Assembly: GCF_010093535.1 (NCBI RefSeq)
Contig: NW_022985188.1
Span: forward strand, 501,686 to 565,685
Origin: Lindgomyces ingoldianus
Lineage: Eukaryota; Ascomycota; Dothideomycetes; Pleosporales; Lindgomycetaceae
Length of the DNA: 64,000 bases
Direction of reading: 5' to 3'
The notes beneath the pieces are model-generated. The model did no database searches, was not told where the DNA came from, and saw only the letters and a list, made by a program, of their open reading frames with translations. The number at the start of each line of letters is the position of its first letter. Positions within the stretch are counted from its first letter, which is position 1. The position numbers and the translations under genes are program-made. Of this stretch, positions 53,614 to 64,000 are shown piece by piece.

Positions 53614-54832
53614 CTAGAAGAAGGCGATAATATTTGGCGGCGAAGCAACAACTCCCTTGTAATTCAACGGAGCCGATGAAAGGAAAAATGACCACCTCTT
53701 TAACTTCTTACATACCTCCGACAAGCCCTCTAAATCAAACAGCTCGCCAATAGGTGTTCCCCACCCTGACAAGAGCACGGGATGCAACGAGTATTTTTGA
53801 TCCGTTGGAGCTTTATACACACAACGATTCAGCATGCTAAATTAGAAAGTTGTAGATTCTGTTTAGGGTTGACTTACGGAAACATTCAAAAGCGGGATTA
53901 TCTCCTGCAACCGCAGCAAATTGCTGCTCCCAGAGCCATCGCAAGGTCTCTTCCGACTGCCCGAGCCCAGGCCAACTGTGCCCTGTTTTGTACTCTTCTC
54001 TAGCTGAGGAGTCGAGTTTGCCGTACGCTTGTACGAAGCCTGTGCGGAGAAACAAGATATCTCCCTTGCGCAATTGGATCTGTTTTTCTTGCAATATCGC
54101 TTTGACGCTCTTGAGGTCAACTGGGTGAACCTGCGTTGGGTCGTACTGGATACCCTTCTCTTGAGCCCAACTATAATAATCGATGAGGACGCCGCGTCCA
54201 GCAATTCCTTGATCAGCCCAGGCGTCGATGCCATTGATGGTGGTGTCGTTCGCGCAGTGGATGTCTTCTTGCGTCACGCTGTTATCGAATCCTAAGTATC
54301 AGCCCTGTCCACTTTTTTCAAATCCTTCGAGCATAGATAGGCGTTGTATTACCCGTTGTAGAACATCTTTTCCTGTTGGTATCCGAAATGCCGGAAGCTA
54401 TCCCACTGCGCACTCCCTTGGGTATTGAATGATATCTACGATGATTAAATCCGAATTTTAGTGTGAGAAAATCTTTAGTCTACTCACAACATCATCATTC
54501 ACAATTCTGGGGGCCTTATTAACCATCTTCTTCTCAAACCCGACGCGGCCTAGCAGAGCGGGGCTGATGAAGTCGAGAGGGAGACTGCAGGATACTCTGT
54601 GAGCGTCCCCCAGATTTGAAACTGCAGATATTGGATTGAGAAGTGCTCACTTCAAGCCTACTCTAATGCCGGTCTGAAATTCCTCTTTCGCTGCTCGCAG
54701 GACATTCTCATTTGTCAGATAATTTAGCGCTCCCAACTGCGAATTCTCCCAAAGACCCCATGCCGAGTACGGAGGGTCGCCTTTTCGGAGAGGAAGGTCA
54801 TCGAAGCTAGGTAGAGATTTAGATGTGGCCAT
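53614..54832 (-). CDS. Cyclase-family (kynurenine formamidase-like) metal hydrolase
   Basis: Five exons, 54651-54832, 54488-54584, 54353-54435, 53878-54278 and 53614-53810, join in frame and give about 319 residues. The protein starts MATSKSLPSFDDLPLRKGDP, then SAWGLWENSQLGALNYLT and LPLDFI. FNTQGSAQWDSFRHFGYQ replaces the typical HxGTHxDxxxH metal site of the bacterial family with the fungal variant, and GIDAWADQGIAGRGVLIDYYS, GDILFLRTGF and HPVLLSGWGTPIGELFDL follow. This fungal group is annotated as putative cyclase and is usually thought to hydrolyse amides or lactones. In this setting it could open a lactone made by the monooxygenase (inference). Confidence 0.8.
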
Positions 54833-55095
54833 AATGTGTATAGTTCGTATTCTCGATCTCTTAGAAGAGGAGTGTTTCTCAAAAGGTTTTGCTTTCCTTT
54901 ACCGTTTTGTTAATGGTGGGTGACGTAGCGGTTGCGGAGATGAGAATACCGCAAAACGGAGAATCGGATTTTGAAGGTACACTTCGTAAATCGGGTATTA
55001 TACATATTCAACAGAGCTCTGGCTGTTCCAACGGACACTCTAATCCCTCTCAACACCCAACCAAGGTTTTCATTCACACCCTCTGATATCTCACA

Positions 55096-55749
55096 ATGGC
55101 TCCAGGCTGCATCGTGGTGTACCTCGAACCTAAAGACTCCACCGGCTTCGCTAGCTTACAATCATGGCTCGCAACCATCCCTGAAACCATCCCTGGAGTA
55201 CAAGTCATGACGAAGCTCGAAGCCACAGACACTGTAGACGCATCCCGCCCATACCGTCTCGAATCCCTCATCCAAGTCGAAAACATCGACACCATTCAAG
55301 ACGCCACAATCTCGCACCTCCGCACATCATCCAACTCCTTACTCTCCCGCTCAGACTGGCACCTCTTCCGCTCCATATCCTTCGACAAAAAGCCCGACTT
55401 CGACACCACCAGAACACCACCTCTCAACATGCAACTCGTGCAAGTTGGTATGGCGCCAAGAAACGAGCCCGAAATCATCGCAGACTATCATAACTGGTAC
55501 AAAATAGAGCACATGCCGTTCCTCGCCCAAGTGCCCGGCTGGCAAGTTGGAAATCGGTATGAGCTTCTCCGTAGCATTGGTGATGGAGCCGAACCTGCGA
55601 AGCCATTTTTAGCGGCGCATTTGTATGATGAGGTGAATGGGCTGGGGGGACCTGAGTGGAGGAAATCGGTGGATTCGGCTTATACGAAGAAGATTCAGAA
55701 GAATACTAGCGAGCCTAATCATCGGCGGACGTGGAAGGTTGCTGGGTAA
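55096..55749 (+). CDS. Dimeric alpha-beta barrel (EthD-like) protein
   Basis: An intact single-exon protein of 217 residues. Two ferredoxin-like halves are apparent: residues 4-66 (CIVVYLEPKDSTGFASL ... YRLESLIQVENI) and 113-190 (QLVQVGMAPRNEPEI, DYHNWYKIEHMPFLAQVPGW, FLAAHLYDEV). The pattern W-x3-EH-x-P-x4-VPG is typical of EthD-type barrels, small proteins that accompany oxidative degradation pathways, sometimes as enzymes that act on aromatic intermediates. It has no signal peptide. Gene order, lying between cyclase and monooxygenase, supports membership in the same pathway. Confidence 0.65.
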   Translation: MAPGCIVVYLEPKDSTGFASLQSWLATIPETIPGVQVMTKLEATDTVDASRPYRLESLIQVENIDTIQDATISHLRTSSNSLLSRSDWHLFRSISFDKKPDFDTTRTPPLNMQLVQVGMAPRNEPEIIADYHNWYKIEHMPFLAQVPGWQVGNRYELLRSIGDGAEPAKPFLAAHLYDEVNGLGGPEWRKSVDSAYTKKIQKNTSEPNHRRTWKVAG

Positions 55750-56293
55750 CTTCGATGGACAGATTACTACGTTGATAAAAACGAATTTTTACCTCATTCA
55801 TACTCCCAGTCCTTCCAATTTGCGTGATACTTGCTTCGAGAATACTGCGATGAGCCTGAACCGTGCGGTATCCGTACAAGCGTTTGCAAACATGTACAAA
55901 TACTGCCCTGAAATTTCCGGCCAACAGGCAACTTGACAAGCCGTTCCTCGTGTATTGTTGGAGTGATTTCCCCGCGTTACATTTTGCGGAGAAACGGAGC
56001 TACTTGACTCTCGGGGCTAGACTCGGAGTTCACATCTCCGCGAGAGGACCTCCACTCCTCGTATCCCATACCCACTATCGGACTTGCCTCTTCCTGCAAT
56101 TCACGCCCATGGACGCGTCGTGGATTCAAAGAAAAAATCTCCTGATCATCATGATAGGCGCTGTTCAGACCTCCGATTCAGTCCTAGATGAAGAAGTGAA
56201 CGTGCATTACTCAAACCATTTAACAGCCAGCCTGAGTTGCAGAAGTTCACCATTGAGACACTTTGTTGCACAGTCCCTATCATCGAAGGCACC
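55750..56293. other. Promoter region of the monooxygenase gene
   Basis: Two plus-strand genes flank it. An open frame of 144 codons at 55863-56297 overlaps the monooxygenase start and looks like chance. Confidence 0.5.
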
Positions 56294-58283
56294 ATGACCA
56301 TCCCTCAAGAAACACCCTTCAAGATTCAAAATGTACCGCTTGGAGCCCACCGTCCAATCCGAGTGGTCTGCATCGGAGCCGGGTATTCGGGGCTAATGAT
56401 GTCCATAATAGCAGAGAAGAAAATGAAAAACCACAACGTTGACTTCCGTGTCTATGAGAAGAACCATGATTTGGGGGGAACCTGGCTTGTGAACAGGTAT
56501 GGGAGGTGCCGCAGGAACATTAAAAGACTCAGGAAAGAAGGTCAGAGTGCTAACTAGTAGCTTTGATGCAGATATCCCGGATGCCAGTGTGATATCCCGG
56601 CCCACAATTATGCGTATAGCTTCGCGCCGAATCCCTCCTGGCGGAACTACTATGCAACTTCTGCAGAAATCCAAGCGTACATGAAGGATGTTGCGAAAGC
56701 ATATGTTTGCGAGAAGTTTGTTGCGTATAGTCATACAGTGACGAGTGCTGTGTGGCAGGAGCAAGAGGGGAAGTGGCGTCTTACTGTCGAGTCCGAAGGG
56801 CACGAGTTTATCGACATTTGCGACGTCCTCATTAACGCTGGCGGCATTTTAAGGTATGAACCCCAAAGCTCGATCGAATGTCGTGGGAAGACCTGCTGAA
56901 GGGCTGTTAGCAACTGGGAGTGGCCAAACATACCCGGGATTGAGAAGTTTCTGGGCAAGCTTCTCCATTCAGCAGACTGGGATACGTCGTATGATTGGAC
57001 AGGGAAGAACGTCGCCCTAATTGGGATTGGATCCTCTGGTATTCAGATTCTGCCCAAGGTGGCTGAAGGTAAGAACATGATGGCTTCAGGAAACGGCATG
57101 CTAAACTTCGTTAGAAGCAAAACATGTCGACTTTTTCGTCCGATCACCAACCTGGATCACTCCCGCTCCAGGAATTCTAGAACCAAAGGTTGGCCAAGGC
57201 CCAGAAGTCGACGAGGAGTACAATTACGCACCCGAGGAGCTCACACGATTTAAAGATGATCCTGAGTATCTTCTTGAGCATCGACGTGAACTCGCTGAGA
57301 AACGCATCGACGAATTCAAAGCCCACATGGACGACACCGAATCCAAAGCACGCGTCAACAAGCTATTCCGCGAATCCATGATAGGTCGTTTAGGGGAGTC
57401 TGAAAAGGGAAGAGAAATTGCCAAATGGCTTTTACCAGAATTTCCTGTCGGTTGTCGACGCCTCACGCCTGGACCCGGTTTCCTAGAGGCTTTGGTACGA
57501 GACAACGTCGACAGCTGGTGGAACGACATTGATCGTATTACCGAGAAGGGAATCCAAAAGAAGGACGGCACAGTGATAGAGCTCGATGCTATTTTCTGTG
57601 CTACCGGGTTCAACACGACGTTTAAGCCACAGTTTCGTCTCATTGGCCGCAATGGAGTTGACCTGGCTAAGAAGTGGACAGACGACGAACCCATGGCGTA
57701 TTTTAGCACCACGATTCCAGATTTTCCAAATTACTTTGGTATGCCCACTTACGACCTGACCGGCCCTACCCTTCCAATTGCAACTTGATCAAGTAACTGA
57801 CTCATGTCTACAGCTTTTATTGGTCCCAACAGCCCCATATCGAATGGCTCTCTGGTTCAAGCGATCCAAATGACCGGAGTTTATATCTACAAATGCATCA
57901 ATAAACTGCAGACCCAAAGCATAAAATCCATGGAGGTTCGCTTCGACGCGGTACAAGACTACGACGACTATGTCCAAACATGGCTGAGCAAAACTGTGTG
58001 GGTATCGCCGTGTCGAAGCTGGTATAAACGTGGAACAACAGATGGTCGTGTTGTCGCTGTGTACGGCGGTAGCTGTTATCACTTCATAGAAGCGTTGAGG
58101 GAGCCAAGATGGGAGGATTATAAGTTAGAATACTTTAGGGGTGCAGGAAAGAACAGGTTCAGTTGGTTAGGCAATGGTCTTACGGTTCGGGAAGCGGAGG
58201 GGAAGAAGAGCGTTGGAGATACCCAGACGTTGAATTTTGAGGATTATTGGGATCTTATGGTTCTGCCGGAGATTTACTATTGA
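56294..58283 (+). CDS. Baeyer-Villiger (FAD/NADPH) monooxygenase
   Basis: Exons 56294-56496, 56572-56853, 56911-57068, 57115-57738 and 57814-58283 join in frame and give about 578 residues. The first Rossmann motif is VVCIGAGYSGLM near residue 30, then [20 protein letters not shown]. The type I Baeyer-Villiger fingerprint FxGxxxHxxxW reads FLGKLLHSADWD near residues 175-186, followed by the NADPH Rossmann motif IGIGSSGIQILP and the ATGF of DAIFCATGFNT. Type I enzymes insert oxygen next to a ketone to give an ester or lactone. This is the probable oxidative entry step of the cluster; the substrate is unknown. Confidence 0.9.
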
Positions 58284-60285
58284 TCAAATTAAAACCACAC
58301 TCCTCCAAATAAGAACGTAGCTCCAGGTGCGAGTTTAAGTGAAGGGAAAAAATCTCGTGAGGTCACGACACTAGATGAGTTGGATTTAAATAGATAAGTC
58401 AGCCTCATGAGTGCACTGTTCATCAAGGGTAGTTCAAGGAATGCTCTCTCGATGTCTCCCTATTACGCGCTAAGTAATATAACGTCTTCCTCCGCGCAGG
58501 GTAACTACAGTTAGGTGCTTGATATCTATAATTCTTGTTCGGTTATTTTATGACTCTGGTATCGACTCGGGAGAGTTGTAGTTAGCTACAAAGCCGCCTG
58601 GGTATATGTGCTGGCGGTCGACTGTGGGAACAGAGAAACGCAAATAGCTGTTGAAACCAATCCCTAGTTGTGTTGCAAGTGATGACGGAGGTCATTTCGT
58701 GTTTGTAGTCTACATGTGCATGGCTAATTCGCTGATGTTTGTCAGTAGACTACACAGCAGTCGTAGAGCGACACTAACCTTAAATAGGCGCACTCCGTCA
58801 TTTCTATCGCTGAACGCATCACTTCAAAATTCATTTTCCACCCAAGCTAATCCATTTCAGGCTTTCTTCATCCACCAAAGCCGAGTACTGCCTCATCCTT
58901 CCTCTTTACCATGACCCCCTATCACATAAGCGTCTTTGGTTTCTTCACACTGCTATTTGGCGTCCACGCCAATGCCAATCGTGCATCATCGATCGGGTCT
59001 ATAGCACGTTAATGGCACAGACTCAGGGTTCAAACTCTCCATTCACATGTCGAGGCAGCTGCCTTCCCTGTAAGCTATCCACCCGAAGGGTCATGTTAGC
59101 TCACTCTTCGCACCTGCAAGTCTAGAAGCCTCGAAGGTTCATTGCCTTCCAGCTGCCCAGGACCACGCTTTTGTAGCAGACCTCAGTCAATGTTCTATTC
59201 CAACATGAGCGACCGAGCCGACAACTATACACACGACAAGCGCCAAGTTTCTCGGACAGGTACTGCTGTTGGAGTTTGCGAGGCAGATGCCTCCGTCATC
59301 ACCAATCTCGATCGAATCCTCTCCTGTTGGTGGAGTTGAATTTTGGACTCCTTGTTATAGTGAAGAGAAGTCTGCTTGTTTTCCTCACGGCTAGCCCCGT
59401 ACCTTCACGTGATGAATTCCGACTTTGATCAGAACAGAATTTGTGAACCGGATATCTCAGCACCACATAGACATGCGCGCACATGTTGGCATGCGAGAAT
59501 GTAACGGTGGACACAGCACAAGAACGATAATGGTCGCTTCCGATGAAGGGAGCGGAGAGCAACCAAACTGATTTTATATTCGCTTTGTGCGGTGTTAGGA
59601 CCTTGCTGACGGCCTGCAGATCATTGACGATCCGTAGCACAGGATTAGCACCGGCACGACTCACAAACGGCGGTAGTACGGTGAGGGAAGCCATGGGCAC
59701 GTTGGAAGGGGCCATTGTGCGAATGCTGTTGGAGTCCGTTGAATGTAAGCAATTTATCCCTTTCAGACTGGCAAACTTGGAAGAGCTTATCTGAAGTGCA
59801 TATGATGTACAATGTAGTGCTCCCAAGGCCCGGATCTGGGCACCCGTGGACAAGCAGTCTCGGTTCGGTGGTCCCTGTCTCACCTTCCTGCTCAGCCGCT
59901 GTTTTTCAAACGTATTAGGGCCTTCCAAGGTTGGTAGCCAGTGCACTTCGGGAGCCAGTGCGGCAAATTCGTAAACCTCTGGGGAGCGAAGACCTGTTCG
60001 ATTTAGTACTGCGTCGACTAGTTAAAATTATGGCGACGGAGGGAATACTGCATTTCAAAGCAAATCAGATGTCTATTTGACAAAGAGCAGTCATCTTCAC
60101 TGCCTTCTATTATTTGGATGATATTATATCCGAAGTTCCTGTGACCTGAAACCGACTGTTGCAGACGGCAAGCTCGACCGGCCAAAACCGGTATTAGGTG
60201 CCAACAAGGAACCCTTGACAATAAACAAAAGTTGGGCAGTACTGGTTAGTAAAGCCTCAATGTATACACTTTGGACGAAGTAAAT
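58284..60285. other. Two-kilobase stretch with no convincing gene
   Basis: It separates the monooxygenase and the chaperone gene. Open frames up to 215 codons (59299-59946, minus) have no family signal or sensible composition. I see no tRNA or repeat. It marks the edge of the catabolic cluster. Confidence 0.45.
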
Positions 60286-61417
60286 CTAATTCTTCCTCTG
60301 TTTCTTAGGAGGAGGAGACTCACTTGACCCCTTCGATTTTTGGCCTTTCCCGACAAGTCCACGGATATCGATCTCGCCATCGCTGTCGTCCTCCTCATCG
60401 AAGTCCTCAATCTCGAGGTCGGACCCATCATCGTCGTCTGCCTCGTGGGCTTGCTCTGCAAATGTGTTAGCCAGTCATCTTCGGACAAGTCGAGGTTTAT
60501 ACATACTAAAGTACTTGATGGCGGACGGCCACATATCTTCGGCGATGATGGTGGCGAGCTCATCTCCTTGGGGGAAGACCTCAACCTCCTGGAAGTCCTG
60601 GTCGTCCTCATCGATGGCCTCATCCTCGACCTTTTCCCCTCGCTTTCTCTTCTCCATGCGCTCCTTCTCGAGCTTGTTTGCTTGCTCTGATTCTTCCGCG
60701 CTGACCCACCTCCAGCTTGAGACGAAACCGAACCATGCGAAGAAGCTATTTGATGCATCCTCGCCCTGTTCGATCATCTTTGCCAAAACCTTGTATTCGG
60801 GCAGGCTGGTCTCGATGGACTTGGCGTTGCCATTCGACTTGGCGAGAAGTTTCTTCCTCGCCTCGTACAGCGCATATGCCGCATCGGTGAGGCCGCCAGT
60901 CAAATCCCTGCCCTTCTTCCAGTGAATCTTGACTGGCTCGGAGACGAGGCCTTGCCACTCATCACCATCCATCGCCTTCCTGTACCAGAACTTCTTCTCC
61001 AGCAACTTGTCCTCGAAGTAGCTGTTCTCGCTGAATCCGAACTTAATCGAAAAGCTGCGCGGTGAACCATTTGCCATGTGCATCTCAAAGCGTGAGACTT
61101 CTAGGGTTTCAAGGCAGTCGGCGAAGACCTGGGAGTCGGAGGGTAGTATATAGTTGTCGACCTCTGGCGGTGACTGCTCGAAGACAAGAGCCCAGAAGTG
61201 AGGGATCTTGGCTATGACGGCGGCGCGCTGCTGGAAGAGGGGAGCGTGGAGAGCATCAGATTTCCTGACTACAGCAACTAGAGTTAGCATTGCAGAGTGC
61301 TGCCTGGATAAGGTAAAGCGGCTTACTTATCTGAAGCTCAACATCTTCAAATTCCGACTCAAGTACACTGAGCTCTTCGAATCGCGCCAGAACCTCCTCG
61401 GGATTGATTTCGGTCAT
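60286..61417 (-). CDS. NAP/SET-family histone chaperone (Vps75-like)
   Basis: Exons 61327-61417, 60507-61268 and 60286-60455 join in frame and give about 340 residues from MTEINPEEVLARFEEL; an in-frame Met 16 codons upstream is a second candidate. The NAP fold is clear: dimerisation helix (VLESEFEDVELQI), KIPHFWALVFEQSPPEVDNYI, FSIKFGFSENSYFEDKLLEKKFWY and the earmuff region WVSAEESEQ. The C-terminus is an acidic stretch (DDDDGSDLEIEDFDEED) ending in basic PPPKKQRKN, a likely nuclear signal. SET/Vps75 proteins bind H3-H4, and Vps75 works with the acetyltransferase Rtt109. The choice between SET and Vps75 is not certain. Confidence 0.85.
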
Positions 61418-62155
61418 GGTGCGGACTGCCGTGTTTGTGGCAATTGCGTTCTCTAGGAAAGGCATTGTTTCAGCAATTGTGAGATTGTTTGATTGGAAAT
61501 GGTCGGCTTACATGGTAGAGGAGGTTATATAGCCTCAAAACGGACGGTGGGTGCCGGCGGAGGCAAGAATCTTGTTGGGAGCTCAGAACCTTAGAAAAAA
61601 TTCTGGTGGGGCAGGGATCTGCGCGTAACCACGCGGGGCGCACAGGCCAGCCGCATCGCCTCCTCATGGTACAAATGCTGTCATCTTCGGTATATTGTCC
61701 TCTGCACTGCTCTGTCGCGATGCGAGTAACACTTCACGCAGGCTTTCATAACACAGTTGATGGAGCGGTCTTCTCCAATTTTCGGGTCTGCGCCTATCAG
61801 CTCCTATGGTTAGTGACGCGCTTCCGGGTAGGGCTGAACGCTAGTGCGTCTAGCGCGCTCCGGAGCCTGACACTGGCTTCGACTTTTCACCTCCGCCTCA
61901 ACCAGATACAGAGTCACTCGTCTGATTCATGCCGTTGCTGACTCCAGCTATTTTCCAGGCTGCAAATATAGAATGATCCGGAATCATTTTTCTTGTTCTC
62001 CAAGTCACCACATTCTCCGTAAAATCGGCAGTTAGGACGTTCTGCTGCCATATCTCTCAACATTTTCTAACCTGGTTTCGCTTGTTCTGCGTTATCTGCA
62101 TGTCACCGTCAGCCTAATTCCGTTGGTCTTCATCCCTCATTCAGTTGCTTCCAAT
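61418..62155. other. Divergent promoter region
   Basis: It lies between the chaperone gene and the 62.2 kb gene. CT-rich tracts occur before 62156. No gene is recognised. Confidence 0.5.
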
Positions 62156-63328
62156 ATGGGTGGACAGGCCTTTGCTACCTCGGGCCCTAACGGAACTCCA
62201 CTCGGGGTTCCCCGCATGCCATCCGATGTCTATAGAAAGGTGGCTTCTGATATCCAGTCTCGGCTCAAGGGCATCTTTCGAAGTGTTGTAGTGCCCCGAG
62301 AAGCTCCTGGCAAGCCCAACCATGGCGACGTCGACATACTAGTCGAGGGCGCCCTCTGTAAATGGACACCTACCTCCATAGGACAAGAAATTGGAGCGCT
62401 TCATCGCATCACTCACGGAGGCACCCACAGTTATGCCATTCCCTACCCAGATCTGCCCGGTTCGTTCGTTCAAATCGACGTAGAAATATGCCCTGGCAAC
62501 GATACTCCAGATGGCGCTGAGCTCTTTGAGTGGACAAAGTTCATGAAGAACGATTCCGACCTCATGCAGATTATTGGCGTCTCTCACAGATCACTCGGAA
62601 TCACGTCTAATGACAGGGGTCTTCATGTTCGCGTCAAGGAGATTGAACCCCACAACAAGAAGAAGAGCCAGATATTCCTAACACGGAACCCAGAAGAAGC
62701 GATGGCATTCCTTGGGCTAGATATATCAAAATACTGGACTGGATTCGCGACTGAGGATGAACTATTCGAATGGGTCTCTCGAGGACGGTTCTTCTCTCAT
62801 ACCTTTCTCGACGAACGCACAGAAAAGGCAAATGATAGGCAGAGAATAAGAAAGCGTGGAATGTATCGTCGTTTTATGGAGGAGTATATGCCTACACTTC
62901 GAGAAACAGGAACACTAGACGAACCCTGGACGCGACAGGGCGTATTGGAAGAAGCCCTCACAAGCTTCAACAAACATGAGAAGTATCGAATAATGATGGA
63001 TGAGTATGTGACGCAGGAGAGGAGCGACGCGCTATGGAAACGGATCAAAGAAACTCTTCCACTCGAGGGATCATCCTTAGGTATGACATTGAAAGGCTTG
63101 AAGCGTTGGGTTGGCTTTAAGGATGGCCAACCTTACATTAGTCCTACTCGTCTCACTGATGATCCACCTACTTGGATCCTAGCTATGGGAAATACCGGAG
63201 TGGATCAAGTCTTGGTTTGGGTCAAGGAGAACTGGGCGGAGGCGAAGGCTTTGGAAAAGACGTATGTGGTGAGTTTTGAGCCTAATCAACATTCCTCACG
63301 ATATTTACAGAAAGCCAACCGTGTCTAG
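62156..63328 (+). CDS. Conserved fungal protein with nucleotidyltransferase-like GDVDILV motif
   Basis: The frame is open to 63328. I chose the Met at 62156 (MGGQAFATSGPNGTPLG) because similar fungal proteins are expected to begin MGGxAF; the frame also contains a Met 11 codons upstream. A 42-nt intron 63269-63310 (GTGAGT...ACAG, multiple of three) near the end is probable and would leave KTYVKANRV as the C-terminus. The motif GKPNHGDVDILVEG resembles the catalytic GxVDxxV of nucleotidyltransferase folds, followed by SFVQIDVEI, which could supply a third acidic residue. About 375 residues in all. Enzyme activity is not shown. No signal or membrane helix is present. Confidence 0.65.
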   Translation: MGGQAFATSGPNGTPLGVPRMPSDVYRKVASDIQSRLKGIFRSVVVPREAPGKPNHGDVDILVEGALCKWTPTSIGQEIGALHRITHGGTHSYAIPYPDLPGSFVQIDVEICPGNDTPDGAELFEWTKFMKNDSDLMQIIGVSHRSLGITSNDRGLHVRVKEIEPHNKKKSQIFLTRNPEEAMAFLGLDISKYWTGFATEDELFEWVSRGRFFSHTFLDERTEKANDRQRIRKRGMYRRFMEEYMPTLRETGTLDEPWTRQGVLEEALTSFNKHEKYRIMMDEYVTQERSDALWKRIKETLPLEGSSLGMTLKGLKRWVGFKDGQPYISPTRLTDDPPTWILAMGNTGVDQVLVWVKENWAEAKALEKTYVVSFEPNQHSSRYLQKANRV

Positions 63329-64000
63329 CGCGCTGCTAAAGAAGCAGGCAAGACCAAAGGTTGAAGCGCAATGATTTCGCATAGATACCTAAATTGTCGT
63401 TTCGAAGGCCCAACGGTTGTTTCTTACATCAGAAATCGTGGTCACGATGGAGCTAATATGTTGAGCCTCTCGCTAGAATCAGGGAGAACGTGAATTCTGG
63501 TCCTGAATTACAGTACTCATTCAGGGCAGTCGTTCCAGTCTGCAGAGAGGTTGTTTGTACTAGGTAGCACACCACCATCATGAAAACACTATCACACATA
63601 CGTGTACAGCATCGGTTGGAAATACCTCTTCAATCCCTGACTCATCATAATTCATGCGAAATGATTTCATTCGGTAATCTATAAGCCGACGCTTTCCTTG
63701 AAGCATCCACCCAGCTCCGCTCAGCTCTGCACCGCCAGCGCAGAAATCTGCTGGTCTCCCCATTCATGGAAAGAGCACAGGTCCGATGTTCAAATTTTCA
63801 ATTTTGTAGGGGTAACATATCAGTTTTGAAGGGGTAACAAGAATACTGGAGTGGAGCAGACAGGGTGGTTCATCCGGTTCATTCGTTGGCTGCATGGCGC
63901 TTGGCTGGAGTGACCACGGGTCAATGAGGAAGCATGACACCATGGCTGTTCTCAATGCGAGCGAGAGCCGTTCTTTTGCGGCGCGCTGCAACGAAGGCGA
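63329..64000. other. Window end, no gene seen
   Basis: 3' flank of the 62.2 kb gene. Open frames of 61 and 75 codons at 63578-63763 and 63764-63991 look like chance. Confidence 0.5.

Noticed and set aside
59299..59946. Minus-strand open frame of 215 codons
   Set aside because: No family or hydrophobic pattern and no splice-supported extension.

Overview
The window is nuclear DNA of a filamentous ascomycete. Genes are split by 42-66 nt GT-AG introns with CTRAY branch points and short acceptors. It carries clear fungal orthologues (Yju2, Cdc16/APC6, Gid7/WDR26, a SET/Vps75-type chaperone) and typical Pezizomycotina families (HET domain, Zn2Cys6 factor, allantoate-type MFS, secreted glycoside hydrolases). 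Family content suggests Leotiomycetes/Helotiales; that placement is inference. Exon joins below were made by eye from splice signals and reading frame.

Layout. 1-2.8 kb: 3' part of a trypsin-like-fold gene running into a 14-TM-type MFS gene with no visible start. 3.7-6.4 kb: secreted GH43 and the splicing factor Yju2. 7.4-11.2 kb: a HET-domain gene (minus strand) whose 5' part coincides with a 68-nt tandem array. 12.7-21.4 kb: Cdc16, a GH2 exo-beta-D-glucosaminidase, an acyl-CoA dehydrogenase and an F-box/LRR-like protein. 22-29 kb: low-complexity single-pass membrane proteins and a small unknown protein. 30-35.6 kb: Gid7/WDR26 and a GH1 beta-glucosidase. 36.7-45.6 kb: an accessory block with two multi-pass membrane proteins, a dynamin-like GTPase and a zinc-finger protein. 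46-58.3 kb: a probable catabolic cluster (Zn2Cys6 factor, organic-anion transporter, AhpD/CMD-like protein, cyclase-family hydrolase, dimeric alpha-beta barrel protein, Baeyer-Villiger monooxygenase, one orphan). 60.3-63.3 kb: histone chaperone and a conserved fungal protein.

The most striking item is the 9.44-11.02 kb array. Read on the minus strand, each 68-nt unit is a complete intron of normally 65 nt (GTAAGT donor, TGCTAAT branch point, TAG acceptor) plus a highly variable trinucleotide lying exactly between acceptor and next donor. The array sits between a possible first exon (ATG at 11151) and a HET exon that has no in-frame Met and starts right after an acceptor. The simplest reading is a chain of at least 21 phase-0, one-codon microexons separated by near-identical introns. 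Any donor-acceptor pairing keeps the frame, so the locus could encode a variable and perhaps combinatorially spliced N-terminus on a HET (allorecognition/cell-death) protein. An assembly gap lies inside the array.
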